This document shows, in pieces, positions 7,197-13,769 of a DNA stretch of 13,892 bases (positions are counted from its first letter, which is position 1; every line of letters begins with the position of its first letter). The stretch spans positions 1 through 13,892 of the forward strand of contig JACOTK010000273.1 in NCBI GenBank assembly GCA_016178435.1. Direction: 5' to 3'. Below the pieces are notes generated by a model. That model saw only the letters and a list, made by a program, of their open reading frames with translations. It searched no databases and had not been told where the DNA came from. The DNA comes from Actinomycetota bacterium (GTDB lineage: Bacteria > Actinomycetota > Acidimicrobiia > Acidimicrobiales > CADCSY01). A program made the position numbers and the translations under genes.

Positions 7197-8030
7197 ATGG
7201 CCGTCGCACTTCTCACCGGTTGCTCGAGCGGCTTTGGCCTGTTGAGCGCCGTTCGCCTGGCCGAGGGCGGCATGACCGTCGTGGCGACCGTGCGCGATCT
7301 CGACCGTGACGCCGGTTTGCGCAGTGCCCTCGCCGATGCAGGCGTGGAGGCGGAGGTCGATCAACTCGACGTCACCGATGCGGTCTCGGTGGATCGATCG
7401 GTGGAGGGCGTGCTGAGCCGCCATGGGCGCATCGACGTGCTGGTCAACAATGCGGGGGTCGGGCTCCAAGGCGCCGTCGAGGCCACAACCATCGCCCAGG
7501 CCCGGGCGTTGTTCGACACCAACCTGTTCGGCATGATGCGCGTCACCCAGGTGGTGCTGCCGGTCATGCGCAACCAGGGCGCCGGGGTGATCGTCAACAT
7601 CTCGTCGCTTGCCGCTCTGGTCACGAATCCGTATTCGGGTGTCTACTCGGCGTCGAAAAGGGCGCTCGAAGCCATGTGTGAGGCGTTGCACTATGAGGTG
7701 TCGCCCCATGGGATCAGGATTGCCGTCATCGAGCCGGGGAGCTTCCCGACGGCCTTCGGCCTCAGACCCTGCGCCGTCGGTGAGGTTGCCCCGATCTATG
7801 CCGAGCGTATGGCTCGTTGGAACGAGGCCTATACCCGCCTTCCGGGCAGGGGAGAGCCCGCCGATCCGGCTCGTGTAGCCGACGCCGTGTTCGAGGCGGC
7901 CACCGACTCCGGGTTCCCGCTTCGGCGCCTGGTGGGCGACGATGCCGAGATGATCGCGGCCCTGCGGGGGAGCCTCGACGACGCGGCTTTCGAAGAGGCC
8001 GTTCGAGGGTTTCTCGACTTCCGGGACTGA
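7197..8030 (+). CDS. Short-chain dehydrogenase/reductase, complete
   Basis: This 277-residue classical SDR is complete. It has the Rossmann motif TGCSSGFG (7-14), NNAG (84-87), catalytic Ser137 and Tyr150-x3-Lys154 (YSASK). Arg33 after the second beta strand suggests a preference for NADP(H), which is inference. The long C-terminal part, with PGSFPTAF after the catalytic helix, resembles the retinol/17-beta-hydroxysteroid dehydrogenase-like SDR branch, whose members act on lipophilic alcohols or ketones. The substrate is unknown. An in-frame TTG at 7191 would add two residues, but ATG 7197 follows a -10-like hexamer by 7 nt and begins the usual short lead to the first beta strand. The gene starts 45 bp after the GGDEF-EAL gene and seems to have its own promoter. 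It differs from the SDR at the left edge of the window and is not a close duplicate. Confidence 0.9.
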   Translation: MAVALLTGCSSGFGLLSAVRLAEGGMTVVATVRDLDRDAGLRSALADAGVEAEVDQLDVTDAVSVDRSVEGVLSRHGRIDVLVNNAGVGLQGAVEATTIAQARALFDTNLFGMMRVTQVVLPVMRNQGAGVIVNISSLAALVTNPYSGVYSASKRALEAMCEALHYEVSPHGIRIAVIEPGSFPTAFGLRPCAVGEVAPIYAERMARWNEAYTRLPGRGEPADPARVADAVFEAATDSGFPLRRLVGDDAEMIAALRGSLDDAAFEEAVRGFLDFRD

Positions 8031-8069
8031 TCCCCTTCTGCCCGGGGATGGCGCCCCCGCTTCCGGGCG
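8030..8069 (+). terminator. Candidate terminator after the SDR gene
   Basis: ATCCCC (8030-8035) and GGGGAT (8044-8049) form a 6-bp stem starting at the last base of the stop codon. A second small stem, CGCCC (8052-8056) with GGGCG (8065-8069), follows. There is no U-tract. It is weak evidence, but it is the only hairpin pair between this gene and the helicase promoter region. Confidence 0.3.
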
Positions 8070-8123
8070 TCGCACCATGATCCCCATCCGCCGAGCATCG
8101 CGCCTATTCGACCGGGAAGCAGG

Positions 8124-8271
8124 TACGCTTGTGGCATCCACTTGCGAGGTGCCGTTCGGGCGTTCCTCGCGGGTCACCTCAATGCTTCTCGAATGCAATC
8201 GCTACGGAGTCGCCAGGGGCAGACCCAACGTAACGATTGCCGGCCATGGGGCCGGGAGGAGTATTGACAAC
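8124..8271 (+). promoter_or_regulatory. Long structured 5' leader of the DEAD-box helicase gene
   Basis: The 241-bp gap before the helicase contains TACGCT (8124-8129), a TAnnnT -10 candidate, implying a leader of about 135 nt. Inside it GCGAGGTG (8144-8151) can pair either with CCTCGC (8165-8170) or, via GAGGTG, with CACCTC (8175-8180); the two pairings exclude each other. Further on, CCGGCC (8240-8245) and GGCCGG (8250-8255) form a 6-bp GC stem with an ATGG loop whose right arm runs into the Shine-Dalgarno. Control by structure is inference. Confidence 0.35.
8254..8261 (+). promoter_or_regulatory. Ribosome binding site of DEAD-box helicase
   Basis: GGGAGGAG lies 10 nt before ATG 8272. This strong Shine-Dalgarno decides the start: the frame is open upstream to 8077, but that extension has no family resemblance. 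The first two bases belong to the hairpin 8240-8255. Confidence 0.75.
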
Positions 8272-9447
8272 ATGAGCAGTTCCTTCGCCGATCTCGGCGT
8301 ATCTCACGACATCGTCGAATCACTTGCCGCCAAGGGCATCGACGAGCCGTTTCCGGTGCAGGCCATGACCATTCCCGACGCGCTGGCCGGGCATGACGTC
8401 TGCGGCAAGGCCAAGACCGGTTCAGGAAAGACGCTGGCCTTCGGCATCCCGCTGCTCGAGCGTGTGGCCAAGGCCGAGACGGGCCACATCAGCGGACTCA
8501 TTCTCGTTCCCACCCGGGAACTGGCCGTGCAGGTCTGTGACGAGCTGAAGCCGTTGGCCGAGGCTCGCGGGCTGACGATCAAGGCGATCTACGGGGGCAC
8601 CGATCTGGAGCGCCAGTCGAAGGCGGTTCGCAAGGGCGTCGACATCGTCGTCGCCACTCCCGGTCGACTCATCGACCTCGTCGGCCGCGAGGACGTCGCC
8701 CTCGACGATGTATCGCACCTGGTGCTCGACGAGGCCGACCGCATGGCCGACATGGGCTTCCTGCCACAGGTGACGTGGTTGCTGCGTCACATGACGGTTC
8801 CGCATCAGACGTTACTGTTCTCCGCCACCCTGGACCGTGAGGTCGATCACCTGGTGGCGACCTTCATGAACGACCCCGTGTTTCACGAGGTCGCCCAGGC
8901 GAACGTGACGGTCGACGAGATGACCCAGCGCTTCCTGCTCGTCCATCAGATGGACAAGGTGAAGGTGGTGGCGTCCATCGCCCAGGGAGCCTTTCGCTGC
9001 ATGGTCTTCGTGCGCACCAAGCGCGGCGCCGACCGTCTTGCAGAGCAACTCGGCAAGGAGGGCGTGAAGGCCCAGCCCATCCACGGCGACCTTCGTCAAT
9101 CCGCACGCGAGCGGGCACTGGCCGACTTCGGGACGGGCAAGCTCCACGTCCTGGTGGCCACCGACGTGGCGGCCCGCGGCATCCACGTCGACGAGATCGA
9201 CGTGGTTGTCCACTACGACCCGCCTTCGGACCACAAGGCCTATCTGCACCGGTCCGGGCGCACTGCTCGTGCCGGGACCGAAGGGGTCGTGGTGACCCTC
9301 GTCCTGTGGGATCAGGAGAACGAGGTGCGCCTCCTCCAGAAGAGACTCGGCCTCGATCTGCCGATCACCGAGCTCTTCTCGAACGACCCGCGCCTGCGCA
9401 GCCTTGCCCTGTGGGACGATCTGGACGCCGAGCGCAAGCCTGCCTGA
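8272..9447 (+). CDS. DEAD-box ATP-dependent RNA helicase (core, no C-terminal extension)
   Basis: This 391-residue RNA helicase remodels RNA structures, probably in ribosome assembly, mRNA turnover or cold adaptation. Every core motif is present: the Q motif (FADLGVSHDIVESL with Gln30), motif I AKTGSGKT (47-54), Ia PTRELA (80-85), Ib TPGR (129-132), II DEAD (153-156), III SAT (184-186), V ATDVAARG (296-303) and VI HRSGRTARAG (326-335). The protein ends soon after the second RecA domain, without the basic tail or RNA-binding domain that many RhlE, CsdA or DbpA proteins carry, so partner-directed or non-specific RNA binding is likely. The methyltransferase gene begins 3 nt after its stop, which indicates one operon. 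A structured leader and strong Shine-Dalgarno precede it. The family is certain; the exact paralogue is not. Confidence 0.95.
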   Translation: MSSSFADLGVSHDIVESLAAKGIDEPFPVQAMTIPDALAGHDVCGKAKTGSGKTLAFGIPLLERVAKAETGHISGLILVPTRELAVQVCDELKPLAEARGLTIKAIYGGTDLERQSKAVRKGVDIVVATPGRLIDLVGREDVALDDVSHLVLDEADRMADMGFLPQVTWLLRHMTVPHQTLLFSATLDREVDHLVATFMNDPVFHEVAQANVTVDEMTQRFLLVHQMDKVKVVASIAQGAFRCMVFVRTKRGADRLAEQLGKEGVKAQPIHGDLRQSARERALADFGTGKLHVLVATDVAARGIHVDEIDVVVHYDPPSDHKAYLHRSGRTARAGTEGVVVTLVLWDQENEVRLLQKRLGLDLPITELFSNDPRLRSLALWDDLDAERKPA

Positions 9448-9450
9448 GCG

Positions 9451-11250
9451 GTGTCTGCCGCCGTGTCCGGCGCCGATCGCTCCTTGTTGACGGCCCTGGC
9501 CGCGCATCTGGACACAGGTCCCAACACTGCCGCCGACACTCCGGGAGCCCGGGCACGGGTCATCGCCGGCGTGGCTGTTGCCATCGCGCAGCACCGCGGC
9601 ACGCCGTTGCCTCCCCTGGCGCTCCTCGATCAGTGGGGCTCCCCGATGCCGATCACGATTCCCGGCGAGGCGGCGCGTCCCGAGTTGTTGGGAGCTCTCT
9701 ACGAGACACTCCTCGACCAGGGGACGAGGAGGCGACGCGGCGCCTTCTACACGCCCGGCGCCGTTGCCTCGGTCGTGGTGAGCTGGGCGCTGGGCGCCGT
9801 CGGGGAGCGTGCCGGCGGGACACCGGTGATCTGCGATCCCGCTGTCGGTGGGGGAGTCTTTCTCCTGGCGGCGGCCAATGCCCTCGCTGCCCGGGGTCTT
9901 GCCCGCGAAGCCGTGGTGGGACGGTGTCTGATCGGCGCCGATCTCGACCCGGTGGCGGTAGCGGTGAGCGAGGCGACCTTGGCGCTGTGGTGTGATGGAC
10001 GGGCTGTTCCTCGACTGGTCGTCGCCGATGCGCTGACGCTCGACGTCGACGACTGGCCGGAGCGTCCCGATGTCGTGGTGGGCAATCCTCCCTTTCTGAG
10101 CCAGCTTGCCCTGGCCACCGTGCGGACCCGTGAGGAGGCGGAGGCCCTGGCTCGGCGATTCGGCGAAGGTCTGGGTGGCTATGCCGACACCGCTGCCCTG
10201 TTCTGGGTGATGGCCTGTCGCCTGGTGAGCGCCGGCGGAAGCGTGGCGTTGGTCCTGCCGCAGTCGACCTTGGCGGTACGTGACGCTCAGGGGGTCCGCA
10301 GGGCGGTCCTTGCCGAGATGACACCCGAGGTGCTGTGGCTGCCCGGCCAGGAACTCTTCGGCGCCTCGGTCGACGTGTGCGTCATCGTGGTGTGCAAGCG
10401 CACCGATCGGTCGGTGGTGTTGCGCACCTACACCGGCGTACCGCCGCGACACCGCCACGACACGAACGTGGTCATCGACGAGCTGCGGCAGGGCGCGAAC
10501 TGGTCTCATCTCGTCGCCGACGCCATGGGCGTGCCGTCTGCCGGGCTCGCAGGCAACGGCGAGATGATCGGTGATCGCTGGCGGGTCGTCGCCGACTTCC
10601 GTGACCAGTACTACGGGGTGAGTCCGTTCGTGGTGGACGACCCAGACGACGAGCTCGACGAGCGCCGATTCCCACGTCTGATGACGGTGGGCCTCATCGA
10701 CCCGGCGCGTTGTCGGTGGGGGACCGAACCCTCGCGGTTCGGGCGTCGGCGATGGACGGCGCCACGCGTTGACCTTGGCGCCCTCGAGGCATCGAGCGCC
10801 TTCGGCCCCTGGGCGCGATCTCGTCTCGTCCCCAAGGTCGTGGTGGCAACCCAGACCTCCGTGCTCGAGGCTGCCGTGGACGAGGACGGCGTTTGGCTTC
10901 CCTCGACGCCGGCCATCTCGGTGCTCGCCGACCCTGATGACCTCTGGCATGTTGCGGCCGTGTTGCTTGCCCCCCCGGTGTCGGTCTGGGGCTTTCGCTC
11001 CGCTGCAGGGGCGGCACTGGTGCGAGGAGGGCTCAAGCTACGGGCCGGCCAGGTGCGTGCCATCCCGCTGCCCCTGCACGGCGACAGGTGGGACACGGCG
11101 GCGGATCTCGTTCGCGTGGCCTCGCGTGCGTCCGACCCGTACGAGACCCGGGAGGCCCTGCTTGCCGCGGCAGCGGTGTCGACTGAGGCCTACGGCCTCG
11201 GTCCCGAGGTCACCGAGTGGTGGTCGGCCAGGTTGCCGCCGGTCCGGTAG
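9451..11250 (+). CDS. N6-adenine DNA methyltransferase, TaqI/Eco57I-like, no nuclease domain seen
   Basis: This 599-residue S-adenosylmethionine-dependent methyltransferase is expected to modify adenine N6 in a specific DNA sequence. Motif X GAFYTP (97-102), motif I DPAVGGG (129-135, the usual DPACGSG with substitutions) and the catalytic motif IV NPPF (212-215) are clear and in gamma-class order. The C-terminal half (about 340-560) should recognise the target; it ends in a GGLKLRAGQVRAIPLP-type segment (about 526-541) like the C-terminal specificity regions of TaqI and type IIG enzymes. Only some 95 residues precede motif X, and I see no PD-(D/E)xK nuclease motif there, so it is probably a lone methyltransferase or one whose nuclease is elsewhere. 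The GTG start lies 3 nt after the helicase stop, suggesting translational coupling. An RNA or protein glutamine target is less likely because of the GAFYTP motif and TRD-like tail. Confidence 0.85.
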   Translation: MSAAVSGADRSLLTALAAHLDTGPNTAADTPGARARVIAGVAVAIAQHRGTPLPPLALLDQWGSPMPITIPGEAARPELLGALYETLLDQGTRRRRGAFYTPGAVASVVVSWALGAVGERAGGTPVICDPAVGGGVFLLAAANALAARGLAREAVVGRCLIGADLDPVAVAVSEATLALWCDGRAVPRLVVADALTLDVDDWPERPDVVVGNPPFLSQLALATVRTREEAEALARRFGEGLGGYADTAALFWVMACRLVSAGGSVALVLPQSTLAVRDAQGVRRAVLAEMTPEVLWLPGQELFGASVDVCVIVVCKRTDRSVVLRTYTGVPPRHRHDTNVVIDELRQGANWSHLVADAMGVPSAGLAGNGEMIGDRWRVVADFRDQYYGVSPFVVDDPDDELDERRFPRLMTVGLIDPARCRWGTEPSRFGRRRWTAPRVDLGALEASSAFGPWARSRLVPKVVVATQTSVLEAAVDEDGVWLPSTPAISVLADPDDLWHVAAVLLAPPVSVWGFRSAAGAALVRGGLKLRAGQVRAIPLPLHGDRWDTAADLVRVASRASDPYETREALLAAAAVSTEAYGLGPEVTEWWSARLPPVR

Positions 11251-11279
11251 GCGATCGTCTTCGGCCCACCCCGGCCCTG

Positions 11280-11308
11280 CCGCGTGTCGCCATGCGTGAC
11301 GAACGCGG
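11280..11308. terminator. Candidate terminator between methyltransferase and LLM oxidoreductase genes
   Basis: CCGCGT (11280-11285) pairs with ACGCGG (11303-11308), and after a one-base bulge TCG pairs with CGA, giving a 9-bp interrupted stem followed by TTGAG. It lies in the 161-bp gap between two convergent genes. Nothing else recognisable lies in that gap. Confidence 0.35.
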
Positions 11309-11411
11309 TTGAGAGACACGGGCTCCAGGTCACCTCCCATGGCTCATCGGTCCGCCCGCCCCACGCGCCCGGTGACCCGCGCTCCCTCCTGCGCCATCAC
11401 CCGTCCCGTGG

Positions 11412-12344
11412 TCAGGTTCCGGCGAGACGAGCCACGATCGGGCCGAGGTCGCCGAGCGCGGGCTCGGCAACCGTGACGTAGGACAGGCCGAACCGCTCAC
11501 GACGTTCGACGAGGCTGTCGACAACCTGGTCGATGCTGCCCACGAGCAGATGGGGGCTGGTCAATACCTCGGCGGGCGCGAGTCCGTAGCGCCGGCCGAG
11601 CTCGAGTGCGGCGCCATCACGATCGTCGGTGATGCGGACAGCGAGGACCAGTGCGTTGAGCTCCAGTTGATCGTGTCGTGGTCCGGCAGCCTCATGAACG
11701 ATGGCGAGCTTCGAGACCAGCGAGGATTCCGTGATGTCGGAGTCGTCGCGAGTCCCGGCATCGGAGGTGCGCGGCGCGATGCTGATGATGTCGGCCACGC
11801 GGGCTGCCAGAGCCAACATGGCAGGGCCCGCCCCGCCGATCAGGATGGGTGGGTTCAGTCCATCGAACGGCAGAGGTCGGCCGACCAGATCGTCGATCGC
11901 ATAGTGATCGCCCTTGAAGGAGAAAGGAGCGCCCGACCACAAGCCCCTCACGATCGTCACGGCCTCCTCCAGGCGCGCACGACGGGTCGGGCCGGACGCA
12001 AAGCTCAGGCCCGTCTCGTCGTACTCGGCCTTCTTCCAACCTGCGCCCAGGCCGAGCTCGAAACGTCCCCCCGAGAGAAGGTCAACGGTTGCGGCCTCCT
12101 TGGCCAACATCGCCGGATGTCGAAAGTCGACGGCACACAGGTAGGTGCCGACCCGCAGGGTGCGGGTGGCGGCCGCCGCCGCCATCAGCGACGGGAACGG
12201 GGCGAGCTGATCACCGAAGTGGTCCGGCACCAACAGGGTGGCAAACCCCAGGTCCTCGATCCTCCGAGCGGTCTCGGGCCAGTCATGGCCGTGGTCGAAG
12301 CCCAGGAGGGAGAGTCCGAAACGAAAAGGGTGTTGGTTCGTCAC
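11412..12344 (-). CDS. LLM-class F420-dependent oxidoreductase (MSMEG_2516-like)
   Basis: This 310-residue TIM-barrel protein of the luciferase-like monooxygenase superfamily probably uses reduced F420 (less likely FMNH2) to reduce or oxidise a small molecule. The sequence matches the actinobacterial subfamily named after MSMEG_2516: FRFGLS at the start, DLGFATLLVPDHFGDQLAPF (31-50), FRHPAMLAKE (74-83), LSGGRFELGLGAGW (90-103) and PPILIGGAG (165-173) before a further conserved helix. Length is normal and nothing is missing. The GTG start at 12344 has no Shine-Dalgarno but a TAACGT hexamer ends 6 nt upstream, suggesting a leaderless mRNA. The gene diverges from the MFS exporter with 78 bp between start codons. 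The presence of such genes implies a host that makes F420. The substrate is unknown. Confidence 0.9.
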   Translation of the reverse strand: MTNQHPFRFGLSLLGFDHGHDWPETARRIEDLGFATLLVPDHFGDQLAPFPSLMAAAAATRTLRVGTYLCAVDFRHPAMLAKEAATVDLLSGGRFELGLGAGWKKAEYDETGLSFASGPTRRARLEEAVTIVRGLWSGAPFSFKGDHYAIDDLVGRPLPFDGLNPPILIGGAGPAMLALAARVADIISIAPRTSDAGTRDDSDITESSLVSKLAIVHEAAGPRHDQLELNALVLAVRITDDRDGAALELGRRYGLAPAEVLTSPHLLVGSIDQVVDSLVERRERFGLSYVTVAEPALGDLGPIVARLAGT

Positions 12345-12350
12345 GCGCCG

Positions 12351-12356
12351 ACGTTA
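12351..12356 (-). promoter_or_regulatory. -10 element TAACGT of the LLM oxidoreductase gene
   Basis: On the minus strand TAACGT fits TAnnnT and ends 6 nt before GTG 12344. No Shine-Dalgarno lies between, so a leaderless transcript is likely. No -35 is recognised. Confidence 0.45.
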
Positions 12357-12409
12357 CTGCGCGGGCGGGAGGCAGGCGCACGGGCGCCCGTCCCCTCCGT
12401 GCGAGCAGG

Positions 12410-12415
12410 TACCGT
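12410..12415 (+). promoter_or_regulatory. -10 element TACCGT of the MFS gene
   Basis: TACCGT fits TAnnnT and ends 7 nt before ATG 12423, the same spacing as for the complete SDR gene. CGTACCGACG before the ATG holds no Shine-Dalgarno. Its opposite-facing partner promoter is at 12351-12356. Confidence 0.45.
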
Positions 12416-12422
12416 ACCGACG

Positions 12423-13769
12423 ATGGAATCATCAGGTGACGCGCCACGACCGCCTACCGGTCGTTTCTCGTCGCTGCGCCCCTTCCGACACCGTGATTTC
12501 GCCCTTCTGTGGTCCGGGGGGATGATCTCCAACGCAGGTTCGTGGATGCAGGCGGTTGCCGTCGGGGCCTATGTGACCGAGGCGACGGGAAAGGCCTCCT
12601 GGACCGCGCTGGTGGCGGTTGCCGCATTTCTGCCGATCGGTGTTCTCTCACCGGTGGGCGGGGCGCTCGCCGATCGGCTCGATCGGCGACGATTCGTGAT
12701 CGTCGCCGAGTCAGCGGAGGCGACGCTGGCCTCGGTGTTGGCGCTCCTGTTCGTCACCGACCGGGCGTCCCCGGGCACGGTGACGGTGATGGTCTTCCTC
12801 GGAGGCTGCATCAGCGCGTTGCGCATGCCGTTTCATCAGTCGGTTCTGCCCGATGTCGTGCCTCGTGAGGACCTGCTCGGGGCGGTGTCCCTCGGTTCAG
12901 CCCAGTACAACCTCGGTCGGGTCATCGGCCCGGCTCTCGCGGGTTTGGTCATCTCGCTGGGCTCGTTCGAGCTGGCCTTTCTCATCAACGCTCTTTCCTT
13001 TTTTGCCGGCATCGCGGCCTTTGCCGTCATCCGCCTCCCTGATCGCATTCCCTCCGAGGAGGGGGGCACCTGGGATCGGATTCGTGCCGGAGCGAGGGCG
13101 GCGAGCGCTGAGCCCGGGTGTCGCACGGCCATAGGGCTCATCGCCGTGGTGGCCGTCCTGATCTCGCCCTTCATCGCGCTCGTTCCCGCCATGGCGGCTC
13201 ACCTCGGAGATGGGGGAGCCGACCAGACCGCTGCAGGAACGGGCGCCCTGACCACTGCTCAGGGGGTTGGCGCGGTGTTGGGAGCACTTGCCATCGTGCC
13301 GATGGCCACTCGATTCGGGCGACGCCGCATGATCCTCGCCAACCTCATCGCGACACCCCTTCTGTTGTGCGTCTACGCATCCTCGCCGAACCTCACCTTT
13401 GCCGTCGGGCTGCTGGCTCTGGTCGGCATGGGCTACATCGGCATCCTGTCGGGTCTGTCGACCGTGGTGCAGCTGCGAGCCCCCGTGGTGTTCCGAGGGC
13501 GTATTCTGAGCCTCTATTTCGTGGCGCTGGGCGTTCTCTATCCTGTCGGCTCGATGCTCCACGGATCGGTGGCCGATGTGATCGGACTCCAGAGCACCAC
13601 GGTGGTGTTCGCGCTCGGGTTGGTGGGACTTGTCCTTGCCGTGGAGCTTCTTACTCCCCAGGTATTGGCGGTCCTCGACGACCTGCCCGTGCTCGACGAC
13701 CTGCCCGTGACCCCCATGCCGGCGGAGGATCAGATCATCGAGCCCGCGGCGATACCCTTGGACGGATGA
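12423..13769 (+). CDS. MFS transporter, EntS/DHA3-like exporter
   Basis: This 448-residue inner-membrane major facilitator protein probably exports a small molecule by proton antiport. The N-terminal FRHRDFALLWSGGMISNAG and the motif A GGALADRLDRRR (79-90, loop 2-3), the PFHQSVLPDVVP segment and FGRRR between the halves match the EntS/macrolide-exporter-like MFS_3 group. About 12 hydrophobic segments are seen up to residue 410. After that comes an unusual acidic, Pro-rich cytoplasmic tail with a perfect tandem repeat (LDDLPV twice, 418-429). The frame is open far upstream across the antisense of the LLM gene, but transporter similarity begins only at 12423, which also has a -10 hexamer 7 nt upstream. 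Its stop overlaps the next gene's ATG (ATGA), so the two are translationally coupled. The substrate is unknown. Confidence 0.9.
   Translation: MESSGDAPRPPTGRFSSLRPFRHRDFALLWSGGMISNAGSWMQAVAVGAYVTEATGKASWTALVAVAAFLPIGVLSPVGGALADRLDRRRFVIVAESAEATLASVLALLFVTDRASPGTVTVMVFLGGCISALRMPFHQSVLPDVVPREDLLGAVSLGSAQYNLGRVIGPALAGLVISLGSFELAFLINALSFFAGIAAFAVIRLPDRIPSEEGGTWDRIRAGARAASAEPGCRTAIGLIAVVAVLISPFIALVPAMAAHLGDGGADQTAAGTGALTTAQGVGAVLGALAIVPMATRFGRRRMILANLIATPLLLCVYASSPNLTFAVGLLALVGMGYIGILSGLSTVVQLRAPVVFRGRILSLYFVALGVLYPVGSMLHGSVADVIGLQSTTVVFALGLVGLVLAVELLTPQVLAVLDDLPVLDDLPVTPMPAEDQIIEPAAIPLDG
13674..13709 (+). repeat. Perfect tandem 18-bp repeat in the MFS C-terminal tail
   Basis: CTCGACGACCTGCCCGTG occurs twice head to tail (13674-13691 and 13692-13709), encoding LDDLPV twice without a single base difference. 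This suggests recent slippage duplication, or misassembly. Confidence 0.9.

Noticed and set aside
2..8030. The two SDR genes as a recent duplication
   Set aside because: Their shared motifs are only the general SDR ones; the sequences around NNAG and the C-termini differ clearly and belong to different SDR branches.
6204..8198. 664-codon antisense open frame opposite the EAL domain and the complete SDR
   Set aside because: Same composition effect. It runs across two recognised genes and an intergenic gap, and has no recognisable motif.
8077..8271. N-terminal extension of the DEAD-box helicase by 65 residues
   Set aside because: The Q-motif region begins right after ATG 8272, which has a strong Shine-Dalgarno; the extension resembles nothing in the family.
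8812..10950. Very long antisense open frame (712 codons) opposite the helicase and methyltransferase genes
   Set aside because: High G/C at third positions removes stops from the antisense frame. The product is rich in Arg, His, Gly and Gln without any domain motif, and the plus-strand genes carry clear family signatures.
8272..11250. A BREX-, DISARM- or type I R-M-like phage defence island
   Set aside because: No nuclease, specificity subunit, PglZ, phospholipase D or SNF2 helicase is present. The helicase is an RNA DEAD-box type, and the flanking genes are ordinary metabolism.
11550..12422. Upstream extension of the MFS frame across the LLM gene (giving 739 codons)
   Set aside because: The extension is antisense to a well-supported oxidoreductase gene. 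Transporter similarity and a -10 hexamer both point to ATG 12423.
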